Source: Pseudomonas sp. NFR16
GTDB lineage: Bacteria > Pseudomonadota > Gammaproteobacteria > Pseudomonadales > Pseudomonadaceae
Direction of reading: 5' to 3'
DNA: 64,000 bases
NCBI RefSeq assembly: GCF_900108875.1
Contig: NZ_FNYJ01000001.1
Location: 1,901,664 to 1,965,663, forward strand
Positions 36,032 to 45,013 of this stretch are shown piece by piece; the stretch's first letter is position 1; each line of letters begins with the position of its first letter. The notes below the pieces were generated by a model that made no database searches, was not told where the DNA came from, and saw nothing but the letters and a program-made list of their open reading frames with translations. The position numbers and the translations under genes are program-made.

Positions 36032-36991
36032 TCAGAACGCATAACTGACCGCCAGCGTCGACAGGGTGGTCCGCGCAGATTGTCCGGCAACTTTGCCCGA
36101 ATAGTGATCGGTTTGACCTTCCTCCCTGTCCTCTACCGCCATGCTGCCCCTGGATTCGGCGTAAACCTGGTGATCCACGCCGGCCTTCATCGACAACTGA
36201 GGGTTGAAGCGATAGGACAATGCCAAGGCAAAGCTTTGCATACGCCCCGAGTTTCCATTGTGGTCGGTGAAGGTTGTGTCGCGCAGATAATGCTGGTCGA
36301 CCGCCCGAGCCCTGACCCACTGACTGTGTTTGAAACGACCTTCCAGGCTCCAGTCTCGAAAATGCAGCAGCCCTACCAGCCCGACATAAGGTGTGTCGTA
36401 CGTCTGTTCATAGCCGATACTCTTTTCCGCGTCCGGAAACTTTCCGGAAATGTCGCGATATCCGGCTCCGGAGGAGTACGTGTAATGCCCGCCGCGTGAT
36501 TCCCAGCCATATTGACTGCGCTGGTAACCGATCGTGGCGCCGATGGCAGCGTGTGCGTTTTTGAAGAGCCAGGCGGTGCCCGCAATGTCGGCCTGCCAAG
36601 CCTTTTCGACGCGGGTATCAGGATGATCGGAGTAGTGACTCCAGTTTGTGTGGTCGCCTTTCAACCAGTCGTAGTCCTTCATATGGCTGTTGCCCTTGGT
36701 GACTGCCGTCCAGCCACGCAGATCGAGGGAAAGCCAATGCGCCGGATAGTACGTCAGGCCCAGATGCAACGTGGGAACCTGCTTCATGTCCCAGTTCAAC
36801 TGGCTGATCTTTTTGCCGTTGTCCGGGTGAAACACCTTCTCGCGAGCCTGACCGTTCAACAGCCCGACGCCCAGGTTCATCTCGATACTGCCCAGCTCAA
36901 ACCGTTGCTCACCCGTAACCTGAGCGGTCGCCATCGCCTCATGACCAAACGCGACCAGCCCCAGCATCAACAGCGTATTCCGTCCCTTCAT
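36032..36991 (-). CDS. Omptin-family outer membrane protease
   Basis: The 319-residue product matches OmpT/Pla along its length. N-terminal VTGEQRFELGSIEMNLGVGL follows a Sec signal. Recognisable blocks are KISQLNWDMKQVP, SRGGHYTYSSGAGYRDISGK and KSIGYEQTYDTPYVGLVGLL. The catalytic residues are present: the Asp pair D106/D108 in HMKDYDWLKGD and the Asp-His pair D232/H234 in AVDQHYL. The final Phe (LAVSYAF) is the outer-membrane barrel signal. The start at 36991 has a GGAAG site; an ATG at 37012 would add 7 residues without one. Omptins cleave between basic residues and need lipopolysaccharide. It stands alone between unrelated genes. Confidence 0.88.
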   Translation of the reverse strand: MKGRNTLLMLGLVAFGHEAMATAQVTGEQRFELGSIEMNLGVGLLNGQAREKVFHPDNGKKISQLNWDMKQVPTLHLGLTYYPAHWLSLDLRGWTAVTKGNSHMKDYDWLKGDHTNWSHYSDHPDTRVEKAWQADIAGTAWLFKNAHAAIGATIGYQRSQYGWESRGGHYTYSSGAGYRDISGKFPDAEKSIGYEQTYDTPYVGLVGLLHFRDWSLEGRFKHSQWVRARAVDQHYLRDTTFTDHNGNSGRMQSFALALSYRFNPQLSMKAGVDHQVYAESRGSMAVEDREEGQTDHYSGKVAGQSARTTLSTLAVSYAF

Positions 36992-37233
36992 CAACACTTC
37001 CGCACCTTTCATAAGAGGATGTGCGTTGCGCCAGCGACCTGCCGCAACAAAGCGTTTAAAGAATGAACGTCACTGAAGGATGTTTCTGCCGGCCCGCTCC
37101 TACTGTGTCGTATGAAAGCCAGACATTGGGTGATGGAAATTGCCTACAACAATTGATTGCCACGCAGTCCGTGGTGATGGTGCCGGGAGAAACCAGGAAG
37201 AGTTTTATAAGAAAAGCGGAAAGAAAAACGCGC

Positions 37234-37266
37234 AAAAAAAGGGCCTTCCGCTCTCACGCAAGGCCC
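37234..37266 (-). terminator. Rho-independent terminator after pepN
   Basis: On the minus strand a stem (GGGCCTT with AAGGCCC, 12-nt loop) is followed by seven T. It lies just beyond the pepN stop. Confidence 0.88.
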
Positions 37267-37286
37267 TTCTTACCCCGGGTGATCGA

Positions 37287-39953
37287 TCAATCAGCCAGGC
37301 TTTTGCTCACCACTTCATACACGTCGGGCGAGAGTTCGCCGGATGCGCGGATGCGCTCCAGTTCGGCTTTCATCAGTGCCTGACGCGCGCTGTCGTATTT
37401 GCGCCAGCGGGTCAGTGGCGCCAGTTGACGGGAGGCGATCTGCGGATTGAAGCCGTTCAGTTCGATGACCAGATCGGCCAGGAAGCGATAACCCGAGCCA
37501 TCGGCGGCGTGGAAGTTGATCAGGTTTTGCCCGGCGAATGCACCGATCAGGGCACGGACCTTGTTCGGGTTCTTCAGGGTAAAGGCCGAGTGCTGCATGA
37601 GTGCTTTCACACGATCCAGACCGCCCGGCAGCGTGCTGCCAGCCTGCACGCTGAACCACTGATCCATGACCAGCGCGTTGTCTTTGAAGTTCTCGGCGAA
37701 CACCGCGAGCGCCTTGGCTTTCTCGTCCTCGAATGGCGAGTTGACCAGCACCGCAAGGGCAGTAAGGCGTTCGGTCATGTTGTCGGCGGTATCGAACTGG
37801 TCGATCGCGGCGGCCAGCACGTCCTGCCTTTTCGTAAGCATCAGGTAAGACAGTGCGATGTTCTGCAGCGCGCGGCGGGCAAAGTGCTCGGACTCGGCCA
37901 CGTATGCGGTCGTTTTCGACAGCTCGCGGTTAGTCTGGTAGCGCTTCCACAGCGCGTCACTGAGGCCATTCGCCAGTTGCTTGCGGGCAAACTCACGGGC
38001 AGCGTGAATGGCATCGACGTCCGCCACTTCGCTGATCTCGATCAGATACGCCTCGCCCGGCAGGGACAGCATTTCCGCGACCATGGCCTGATCCAGGCTT
38101 TCATCCGCCAGCACCGTGCCCAACGCGGTCATCAGTCGTTGATCCAGAACCAATGGCTCGCCTTTCTGATGCTGGGCGATCAATTCTTGCAACACTTGAA
38201 CCGACAGTTGTTGACCGGCATCCCAGCGATTGAAACCGTCGCTGTCGTGCTGCATCAGGAACATCAGCTGATCGCGGTTGTACGGGAAGCTCAGCTTGAC
38301 CGGTGCCGAGAAGCCGCGCAGCAGCGAAGGCAGCGGCTGTTCGGCGACGTCGACAAAGGTGAAGGTCTGCTCGGCCTCGGTGACCGAGATCACGCGCGAA
38401 TGACCCGATGCGGCTGTCTCGCCCTGCAGGCGCAGGGGAATTTCGTTGCCTTGCTTGTCCAGCAAGCCCAGTGAAACCGGGATGACGAAAGGCTTTTTGG
38501 CCTCGCCGGGCTGGCCTGGCGTGGTGGGCGCGGACTGGCGGAACGTCAGGCTGTAGGTCTTGGCCGATGCGTCATAGGACTCGGTCACCGCCAGACGTGG
38601 CGTGCCGGCCTGGGAATACCAGCGCTTGAACTGGGTCAGGTCGACGCCGTTGGCGTCTTCCATCGCTTTGACGAAGTCGTCGCACGTCACGGCCTGACCG
38701 TCATGGCGCTCGAAATACAGATCGCTGCCTTTGCGGAAGCCCTCTGCGCCCAGCAAGGTATGAATCATGCCGACGACTTCCGAGCCTTTTTCGTACACGG
38801 TCAGGGTGTAGAAGTTCGAGATCTCGATGAAGCTGTCCGGGCGAACGGCGTGGGCCATCGGGCCGGCGTCTTCGGCGAACTGGTGGGTGCGCAGGTAGGC
38901 AACGTCCTGGATGCGTTTGACCGTCGCCGAGTTCATGTCGGCCGAGAAGCCCGAATCGCGGAAGACCGTGAAGCCTTCCTTGAGCGACAGCTGGAACCAG
39001 TCGCGGCAGGTCACGCGGTTGCCCGACCAGTTATGGAAGTATTCGTGGGCGACAATGGCTTCGACGCGCTGGTGCGCAGCGTCAGTTGCGGTTTCGGCGC
39101 GGGCCAGCACGGCGCTGGAGTTGAAGATATTCAGGCCCTTGTTTTCCATCGCCCCCATGTTGAAGTCGTTGACCGCGACGATCATGAAGATGTCCAGATC
39201 GTATTCGCGGCCATACACCTCTTCGTCCCAGCGCATGGACTTCTTCAGGCTGTCCATCGCGTGCTGGCATTTGTCGATGTTTTCGGGCTCGACGAAGATG
39301 CGCAGCGTGACCTTGCGCTGGCTCATGGTGACGAAGGTGTCTTCGACGCACCACAAATCTCCTGCGACCAGCGCGAACAGGTAAGCCGGCTTCTTGAACG
39401 GGTCTTCCCAGGTCGCCCAGTGGCGGTCGTCGCCTTCAGGGCCCAGGTCGATCAGGTTGCCGTTGGACAGCAGGATCGGAAACGCCTGCTTGTTGGCAAT
39501 GACCGTCGTGGTGAAGGTGCTCATCACGTCCGGGCGATCGAGGTAATAGGTGATCTTGCGGAAACCCTCGGCCTCGCACTGCGTACAGAACATGCCGCTG
39601 GACTTGTACAAGCCCTCCAGCGCGGTGTTGGTTTCCGGGTGGATCTTCACGCTGGTGTCCAGGGTGAAGGTCGCGGATTCAGGCTGAATCGTCAGGCTGT
39701 CGGGCGTCAGCTGGTAATCGCCGGGCGCCAGGTCCACGTCGGCCAGCTTGACCGACAGCAGCTCCAGCAACTGGCCGTCCAGAACCAGCGGAGGCAAGCC
39801 GGCGCCTCGCTCGGGATTGCGACGCATGACCAACTGCGCGTGCACCAGCGAGTGGTCGTCGAACAATTCGAATGTCAGGTGCGTCTCGTCGATGAGGTAC
39901 TCAGGCGCCTGATAATCCTTCAGGTAAATCATTTTCGGCTGTTCGGTGCGCAT
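37287..39953 (-). CDS. pepN: Aminopeptidase N (M1 family)
   Basis: A cytosolic zinc aminopeptidase of 888 residues, the size of gamma-proteobacterial PepN. GAMEN lies at about 267-271. The zinc site HEYFHNW begins at about residue 303, and the third zinc ligand Glu is in DWFQLSLKEGFTVFRD. The N-terminus MIYLKDYQAPEYLIDETHLT and the C-terminal helical domain are typical. The last 32 nt before DUF2797 contain no promoter-sized space, so it may be read through from the yeaC-DUF2797 side, or start within that gene. Confidence 0.96.
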   Translation of the reverse strand: MRTEQPKMIYLKDYQAPEYLIDETHLTFELFDDHSLVHAQLVMRRNPERGAGLPPLVLDGQLLELLSVKLADVDLAPGDYQLTPDSLTIQPESATFTLDTSVKIHPETNTALEGLYKSSGMFCTQCEAEGFRKITYYLDRPDVMSTFTTTVIANKQAFPILLSNGNLIDLGPEGDDRHWATWEDPFKKPAYLFALVAGDLWCVEDTFVTMSQRKVTLRIFVEPENIDKCQHAMDSLKKSMRWDEEVYGREYDLDIFMIVAVNDFNMGAMENKGLNIFNSSAVLARAETATDAAHQRVEAIVAHEYFHNWSGNRVTCRDWFQLSLKEGFTVFRDSGFSADMNSATVKRIQDVAYLRTHQFAEDAGPMAHAVRPDSFIEISNFYTLTVYEKGSEVVGMIHTLLGAEGFRKGSDLYFERHDGQAVTCDDFVKAMEDANGVDLTQFKRWYSQAGTPRLAVTESYDASAKTYSLTFRQSAPTTPGQPGEAKKPFVIPVSLGLLDKQGNEIPLRLQGETAASGHSRVISVTEAEQTFTFVDVAEQPLPSLLRGFSAPVKLSFPYNRDQLMFLMQHDSDGFNRWDAGQQLSVQVLQELIAQHQKGEPLVLDQRLMTALGTVLADESLDQAMVAEMLSLPGEAYLIEISEVADVDAIHAAREFARKQLANGLSDALWKRYQTNRELSKTTAYVAESEHFARRALQNIALSYLMLTKRQDVLAAAIDQFDTADNMTERLTALAVLVNSPFEDEKAKALAVFAENFKDNALVMDQWFSVQAGSTLPGGLDRVKALMQHSAFTLKNPNKVRALIGAFAGQNLINFHAADGSGYRFLADLVIELNGFNPQIASRQLAPLTRWRKYDSARQALMKAELERIRASGELSPDVYEVVSKSLAD

Positions 39954-39985
39954 GATTCTGTCCTTATGCTTTTTCTGTTACACGG

Positions 39986-40783
39986 CTACTGGTGCACGGC
40001 AAGTTGATACGCCGTGTACTTGCGGATGTTGATCACGCCCGTGTCGAAGATCAGGTATTGACCCTTGACGCCCAGCAGCGTGCCTTCGGCGATGGGATCT
40101 TTGTCCAGATTGAAGCTGACGATCTTGGTCGGATAAGCCTCGACCGGGTAACGAATCTGGATGGGCTCGACATCGTGCAGCAACTGAATTGCCTGCAGGC
40201 CGAAACGCGTTTGCAGCGCGGTCAGACCTTCGGCGCAGGACTCGAACAATTGCTGACGGATGGCACTGAGGTCAACCGATGGGGCATCACCTTTAAGCAG
40301 CGCCCGCCAGTTGGTGCGATCCGCCACCTGGCTGCGAAACAGGTCCTCGACGAACCCGGACTGCTGACGGGTTGCCACACGCACGATCGGCAGGGCCTGA
40401 CTGGCGCCCTGATCCAGCCAGCGTGTCGGCAACTGCGTGGCGCGGGTGATGCCGACTTTGACGCCCGACGAATTGGCCAGATAAACCACATGGTCAGTCA
40501 TGCAGAATTGCTGGCCCCACGAAGGATCGCGGCACGTGCCGTGTTCGTGATGGCATTTCTCAGGGCTCATGATGCAGATATCGCATTGCGCCAGCTTCTG
40601 CATGCACGGGTAGCAATAACCCTGGCTGAAGCTGGTCTTGGTCCGACGCCCGCAATGGCTGCAGTGAATGGCGCCCAGATACTCCAGCCGCACAGTCTTG
40701 CCGATCAGCGGGTTGACCGGAATTTCCGACTCACCCAGACGAAAAGCGTATTCAACGTTCGAGGCGTCCAGACGCGCCGACAT
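39986..40783 (-). CDS. DUF2797 family protein, Cys-rich with GIY-YIG-like segment
   Basis: The 265-residue protein is recognised as DUF2797 and has no established function. The start at 40783 (MSARLDASNVEYAF) avoids overlap with yeaC; the open frame would extend 30 codons further. Residues 41-94 hold nine Cys and nearby His (C41/C44/C57/C60, then C67/C70/C77/C84/C94), which should bind zinc. Next, VVYLANSSGVKVGITR (99-114), R121 and E146 resemble the GIY-YIG/T5orf172 nuclease core. That similarity is my reading. It follows yeaC after 29 nt. Confidence 0.82.
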   Translation of the reverse strand: MSARLDASNVEYAFRLGESEIPVNPLIGKTVRLEYLGAIHCSHCGRRTKTSFSQGYCYPCMQKLAQCDICIMSPEKCHHEHGTCRDPSWGQQFCMTDHVVYLANSSGVKVGITRATQLPTRWLDQGASQALPIVRVATRQQSGFVEDLFRSQVADRTNWRALLKGDAPSVDLSAIRQQLFESCAEGLTALQTRFGLQAIQLLHDVEPIQIRYPVEAYPTKIVSFNLDKDPIAEGTLLGVKGQYLIFDTGVINIRKYTAYQLAVHQ

Positions 40784-40812
40784 TTTATTAACGGATCCGC
40801 GGCCAATCTCGA

Positions 40813-41073
40813 TCAATGGATAGCGTCCGATTTGAACAGGATATTGGGCACCGGTGCGGATTTGGAGGCGCATTCCTGCGGCCCCATGTAACCAATGCGC
40901 TGGTCCTCCGGCACATTGCGCACTTCCCAGGCGATGAGCGCCTGCAGCGACAGTTCACGTTGTTCCTGAGTCAGCTTGCGGCCATCGGACCACTTGCCGA
41001 TTTCCACGGCCAGTTTCAGGCTCTCGTAGATGTCCGGGGTGATGTTTTCAATCATTTCTACAAACGAAGACAT
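40813..41073 (-). CDS. yeaC: DUF1315 (YeaC-like) small protein
   Basis: An 86-residue protein of the YeaC family, function unknown. It shows NITPDIYESLKLAVEIGKW, then RKLTQEQRELSLQALIAWE and PEDQRIGYMG. YeaC followed by DUF2797 is a conserved Pseudomonas gene order. It is preceded by glpG on the same strand with a 29-nt gap. Confidence 0.88.
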   Translation of the reverse strand: MSSFVEMIENITPDIYESLKLAVEIGKWSDGRKLTQEQRELSLQALIAWEVRNVPEDQRIGYMGPQECASKSAPVPNILFKSDAIH

Positions 41074-41102
41074 GGGTTTCTCCCAGAATTAAGCGGGCGA
41101 TT

Positions 41103-41975
41103 TTAATGTGTACGGCGGGCCAATGCACCGCCCACAAGACCTGTTGCACAACCGATGATCAGTCCGCCGACATGCGCGCCGTTGGCGATTTCGCCGAAAC
41201 CGAGCAGGCTGATCAGGCCGGACATGCACAGCACCAGCCAACCCAGCATCATCACCAGCACACCGCGCGGCAGACGATATATGGGGTTTGGCGCCAGCCA
41301 TTGAAAGAGCCAGCAATGACCGAGCAGGGCGTAAAGCACGCCTGACAAGCCGCCAAACAGGCTCGGACCGCTCCAGAAATACTGGCCGTAGTTCGAAAAA
41401 GCGGCGAATGCCAGCGTCAGACCCAGCAACTGCCAGCTGCCCTGACGCATTTCGATGCGCCGTCCCAGCTCCCAGAACCACAGCGCGTTCATGACCAGAT
41501 GCAAGAGACCGAAGTGAATCAGCATCGGCGACACGACGCGCCACCATTGTCCCGCTGCCAGCGACATCTGAACCGGCGTGAACATGACGTAATCGCCACT
41601 GACCCGGAAGTCGTTGAAGGTCAGCCAGCTGAGCGCTTCGAAATTGTCGCCCAGCAGCGTCACGCCCGCCACGATCAGGCACAGCAGCAGGATCACGCTG
41701 GTCACCGGGCTGCTGCGGACCTGAACCAGCGGACTCGGCCGGGTCAATGCCACCACTTCCCGACCGGGTGGCAACTGTGCAGTCGGGTCGCCCTGCGGGT
41801 ATTGCTGATACAACTGACGAATGTCGTCGGCCAGTTGCGGCGCATCGGGCACCCAGAGCACCTGCTCTCCCGCTTCCTCACTGACCCGATGAGGCACATT
41901 AAGGCGGCGAAGCAATTCGACAAAACCGCTCAGATCGGTGTTCAGCGGCAGACGTAGTACGGCAACCGGGTTCAT
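41103..41975 (-). CDS. glpG: Rhomboid intramembrane serine protease GlpG
   Basis: The 290-residue protein has an N-terminal cytoplasmic domain (about 1-80, GlpG-type) and a six-helix rhomboid core. The catalytic dyad is S211 in FGGLSGVLYALLGH and H268 in GAHVGGLIIG. The WR motif (QWWRVVSPMLIHFGLLHLVM) and the helix-2 HxxxN motif (HLVMN) are intact. The start at 41975 overlaps the phosphatase stop as ATGA, so translation is coupled. The longer frame to 42095 lies inside the upstream gene and is rejected. Confidence 0.94.
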   Translation of the reverse strand: MNPVAVLRLPLNTDLSGFVELLRRLNVPHRVSEEAGEQVLWVPDAPQLADDIRQLYQQYPQGDPTAQLPPGREVVALTRPSPLVQVRSSPVTSVILLLCLIVAGVTLLGDNFEALSWLTFNDFRVSGDYVMFTPVQMSLAAGQWWRVVSPMLIHFGLLHLVMNALWFWELGRRIEMRQGSWQLLGLTLAFAAFSNYGQYFWSGPSLFGGLSGVLYALLGHCWLFQWLAPNPIYRLPRGVLVMMLGWLVLCMSGLISLLGFGEIANGAHVGGLIIGCATGLVGGALARRTH

Positions 41976-42943
41976 CGGGCAGTCTCCGGCCGCGTGACGT
42001 CGACCCAGACGAACTTGCTCGGGTCTATTCGGGTTTCCTGGTCCAGCCGGTACGCCACCAGCTTGCCGTACAGCACCGCGCTGTAATCCAGGCACGCCAG
42101 GTTGGGACGGATCGGCGCGGGAATGCCGCTGCGCCAGTAATGACCGACGAACAGCAACGGCTCGTCGACGCCATAACGCAGCAATGCGCTTTTTTCGCTG
42201 TCCGACAGCGGCCGTTTCGCGACAGGCTCCGGCAGCGCATCTGGCTGGAACACGACGTCACCATAGGTCTGCGGATCGTCTTCCCAGAACTTGGTGCGGA
42301 ACGAGGCGCGGGTCAGGCCATCGCCGCCGGTCAAGGTCATGCCATGGGGCAAGCGCATGTCGGTCCCGCGCAGCAGGCGGTCGAACACCCCACTGGCGAA
42401 GCTGCCCTGAATGGCCGAGGCCTGCACGAACGCCTGATCGACCCGGCCGTCGCCGTGACGACTGCGCAGCGGCTCGATCAGACTGGCGTCCCAACACGCG
42501 TGCACCAGCCGAAAACGCTCGGCGTCGATGAACAGCGGCAGTTCGTAGAACCATTTCAGAAAATCTTTCCAGTCACCGGGATGCTGCTCGAACTGAGCCA
42601 GCGTTTCACCCAGCAGCCGCGCATGACGCGGAGTGTGTTCACGCACGAACTGCTTGCCGCTTTCCGGCGGCGCCGGCGTGCTCCAGCCCAGGGCGTTGAA
42701 TTCATGGTTGCCCATGATGCAAAACGCCTGACCGGCCTCAACCATGTCGTGAACGATGTGCAGCGCTTCGCGAATGCGAGGGCCGCGGTCGATGATGTCG
42801 CCCAGAAACAGGGCGATGCGTTCAGGGTGGCGCCAGACGCCAGCCTGAAAGCGGTAACCAAGGGTGTCGAGCAAGTGCTCAAGGGTCTGGGCACATCCAT
42901 GCACGTCACCGATCAGATCGTAGCTACGCGCGGGATCGAGCAT
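41972..42943 (-). CDS. Metallophosphoesterase (calcineurin-like)
   Basis: The 323-residue protein has the metallophosphatase motifs GDVHG (12-16), GDIIDRGPR and IMGNHEFNALGW, plus LFVGHYWRSG near the C-terminus. It resembles bacterial serine/threonine phosphatase-like or ApaH-like enzymes; the substrate is not known. The start at 42943 has a GGGAG site 6 nt upstream and shares one nucleotide with the nadK stop (TGATG). It overlaps glpG at its end. Confidence 0.88.
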   Translation of the reverse strand: MLDPARSYDLIGDVHGCAQTLEHLLDTLGYRFQAGVWRHPERIALFLGDIIDRGPRIREALHIVHDMVEAGQAFCIMGNHEFNALGWSTPAPPESGKQFVREHTPRHARLLGETLAQFEQHPGDWKDFLKWFYELPLFIDAERFRLVHACWDASLIEPLRSRHGDGRVDQAFVQASAIQGSFASGVFDRLLRGTDMRLPHGMTLTGGDGLTRASFRTKFWEDDPQTYGDVVFQPDALPEPVAKRPLSDSEKSALLRYGVDEPLLFVGHYWRSGIPAPIRPNLACLDYSAVLYGKLVAYRLDQETRIDPSKFVWVDVTRPETAR

Positions 42944-43833
42944 CAGTCGCTCCCGCCGCCAAGCCGACTGCCCCAACCGAGTTTGGTCCGGCAGACTTCG
43001 TAATAATTGTGATCGAGCGGGTGAATGAGTCGCAGCTTCTGGGGCTTCTTTTTCACGGTCACGGTGTCACCCGGTGCGCAGGTGAAGTGATTCTGTCCAT
43101 CGCAGGAAACCTGTGGGTAAATCGTCATGTCCTTTGAGACAACGATTTTCAGCTCACTGTTTCCATCGACGACAATCGGCCTTCCGGACAGCGTGTGCGG
43201 GTACATCGGCACGATGACGATGGCGTCCAGCTTGGGGTGCATGATCGGTCCGCCCGCCGACAGCGCGTAGGCGGTCGATCCGGTGGGCGTGGCGACGATG
43301 AGCCCGTCGGCCTTCTGGCTGCAGACGAACTGCCCGTCGATGTAGATCTCGAATTCGATCATGCGCGTGGACTTGCCAGGGTGCAGCACCACGTCATTGA
43401 GGGCGTCGCCCTGACCGATGGCCTCGCCATGACGGCGGACTTCGGCCTGCAGCAGGAAGCGGTTTTCCACCAGATAGTGGCCGTCCAGCACCTCGGCGAC
43501 TTTCACTTCCAGTTCATCGGGGCGAATGTCGGTGAGAAATCCCAGGCTGCCGCGGTTGATCCCCAGCACCGGCACATTGTGTTTGGCCAGCGCGCGCGCG
43601 GCGCCCAGCAGGCTGCCATCACCGCCGACGACGATGACCATGTCGCAGACCTCGCCGAGCATCTTGCGCGAGGACGTCTGCAGCCCGTGCCCGGGCAGCA
43701 CTTCAGCGATGGTGTCTTCGAGGATGACGTGCAGATGCCGCGATATCAGGAATTTCTTGAGTCGGCGAACGGTCTCGAGAACTTGGGAACTGCCCAGGCG
43801 ACCAATGATGCCGATGTTACGAAATTGCTCCAT
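42943..43833 (-). CDS. nadK: NAD kinase
   Basis: NadK phosphorylates NAD to NADP. The 296-residue protein has GGDGS at 70-74, GINRGSLGFLTDI, the NDVVL motif in DALNDVVLHPG, and ADGLIVATPTGSTAYALSAG. The start at 43833 (MEQFRNIGIIGRLG) is the family start; the frame extends 23 codons upstream without support. It is the first gene of nadK-phosphatase-glpG, with overlapping junctions. Confidence 0.96.
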   Translation of the reverse strand: MEQFRNIGIIGRLGSSQVLETVRRLKKFLISRHLHVILEDTIAEVLPGHGLQTSSRKMLGEVCDMVIVVGGDGSLLGAARALAKHNVPVLGINRGSLGFLTDIRPDELEVKVAEVLDGHYLVENRFLLQAEVRRHGEAIGQGDALNDVVLHPGKSTRMIEFEIYIDGQFVCSQKADGLIVATPTGSTAYALSAGGPIMHPKLDAIVIVPMYPHTLSGRPIVVDGNSELKIVVSKDMTIYPQVSCDGQNHFTCAPGDTVTVKKKPQKLRLIHPLDHNYYEVCRTKLGWGSRLGGGSD

Positions 43834-43927
43834 GGGGCTCCCGCAGGTTCGATGCACGTCTATAAAGTAGGCGATTATGGGCGAAGGGGTCGGCAGCGGC
43901 AAACCAACAAACGTGATCGGCCTGATG

Positions 43928-43951
43928 AATGCATGAGGTAATGCATGAGGT
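43928..43951 (+). repeat. Tandem 12-bp direct repeat
   Basis: AATGCATGAGGT occurs twice head to tail (43928-43939 and 43940-43951) in the divergent promoter region between nadK and DUF1853. It might be a chance duplication or an operator. Confidence 0.5.
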
Positions 43952-44014
43952 ATTGAATACGTTTCGCATTTCCTCCTGATAATCCACCTGGACGCGTCCT
44001 GCTATCCTCAGCCG

Positions 44015-45013
44015 ATGACCCCATTCCCGACCCTCACCGCCCTGCCCCGTCAATTGCGCACGCCTGCGGTGCGTGACCTGGCGTGGGTGATCCTGTCACC
44101 GCCCATGCTTGCCGTCACCGAATGGCCGCAGCGCCACCCGCTGAGCGCCAGCGGCTGGGTAGAGGAGCCGCAAGCGCTTGCGGCGTTTCTGCAACGACTG
44201 GATGACGACAGCAGCGCCTTGCAGGACTGGCTCGCGAAAAGCTCGATTCGTCGTCTGGGCCTGTATTACGAGCGCCTGTGGCAATTTGCGATTGAGCATG
44301 CGCCAGGCGTCGAGATGATCGCTGCCAACCTGCCCATCCGCGTCGCCGGCCATACGCTGGGCGAGCTCGACATGCTGCTGCGTGATCGCGAAGGTGTTCA
44401 TCACGTCGAACTGGCGGTCAAGTTCTACCTCGGCCAGGAAGACGCTGACGGCCGCCGCACGGAAAACTGGCTGGGACCGGGCTCTCACGATCGGCTGGAC
44501 TTGAAGCTGGCGCACCTGAATACCCACCAGTTGCCGATTTCCGCACGCGCTGAAAGCCGCCAGGCGCTGGCGGCGTCAGGCATCGAGCCGTCGAGCGCCG
44601 AGGGGCTGAAGGCCGAACTGTGGCTGGGTGGCTACCTGTTTTATCCCTGGCCCATCACCACGGCCGCACCTGACGAGGCCGCTGAAGACCACGCCCGCGG
44701 ACAATGGGTGCACCGAAAGGACTGGCCCAGCTTTGCCGCCAGCGGTGCGCAAGGACGCTGGCAACTGCTGCCGCGTCCGGCCTGGCTGGCGCCCGCGCGG
44801 TACGAAGAAGCGTGGAGCGTCAGCCATTTCGACGCATGGCTGGAACGACTCGACCCGCTGGCGCCGGCGCAGTTACTGGTGCGCCTGACCGAGCACGCCG
44901 ATGGCCATTGGCTGGAAGCCGAGCGGCTGTTTCTGGTGTCGGATATCTGGCCCGCCCAGTGCGACGCTGTCGACGTCACACACTCAATCGCAGCACCAGC
45001 GCCGCCAGGGTGA
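44015..45013 (+). CDS. DUF1853 family protein, nuclease-fold-like
   Basis: The 332-residue protein belongs to DUF1853, function unknown. The segment [20 protein letters not shown] followed by [11 protein letters not shown] has an Asp (D119) and an ExxxK arrangement (E132, K136). These are spaced like the PD-(D/E)XK nuclease core; that is inference. A Trp-rich C-terminal half follows. Its 3' end overlaps the convergent arsB by 38 nt. It diverges from nadK. Confidence 0.82.
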   Translation: MTPFPTLTALPRQLRTPAVRDLAWVILSPPMLAVTEWPQRHPLSASGWVEEPQALAAFLQRLDDDSSALQDWLAKSSIRRLGLYYERLWQFAIEHAPGVEMIAANLPIRVAGHTLGELDMLLRDREGVHHVELAVKFYLGQEDADGRRTENWLGPGSHDRLDLKLAHLNTHQLPISARAESRQALAASGIEPSSAEGLKAELWLGGYLFYPWPITTAAPDEAAEDHARGQWVHRKDWPSFAASGAQGRWQLLPRPAWLAPARYEEAWSVSHFDAWLERLDPLAPAQLLVRLTEHADGHWLEAERLFLVSDIWPAQCDAVDVTHSIAAPAPPG

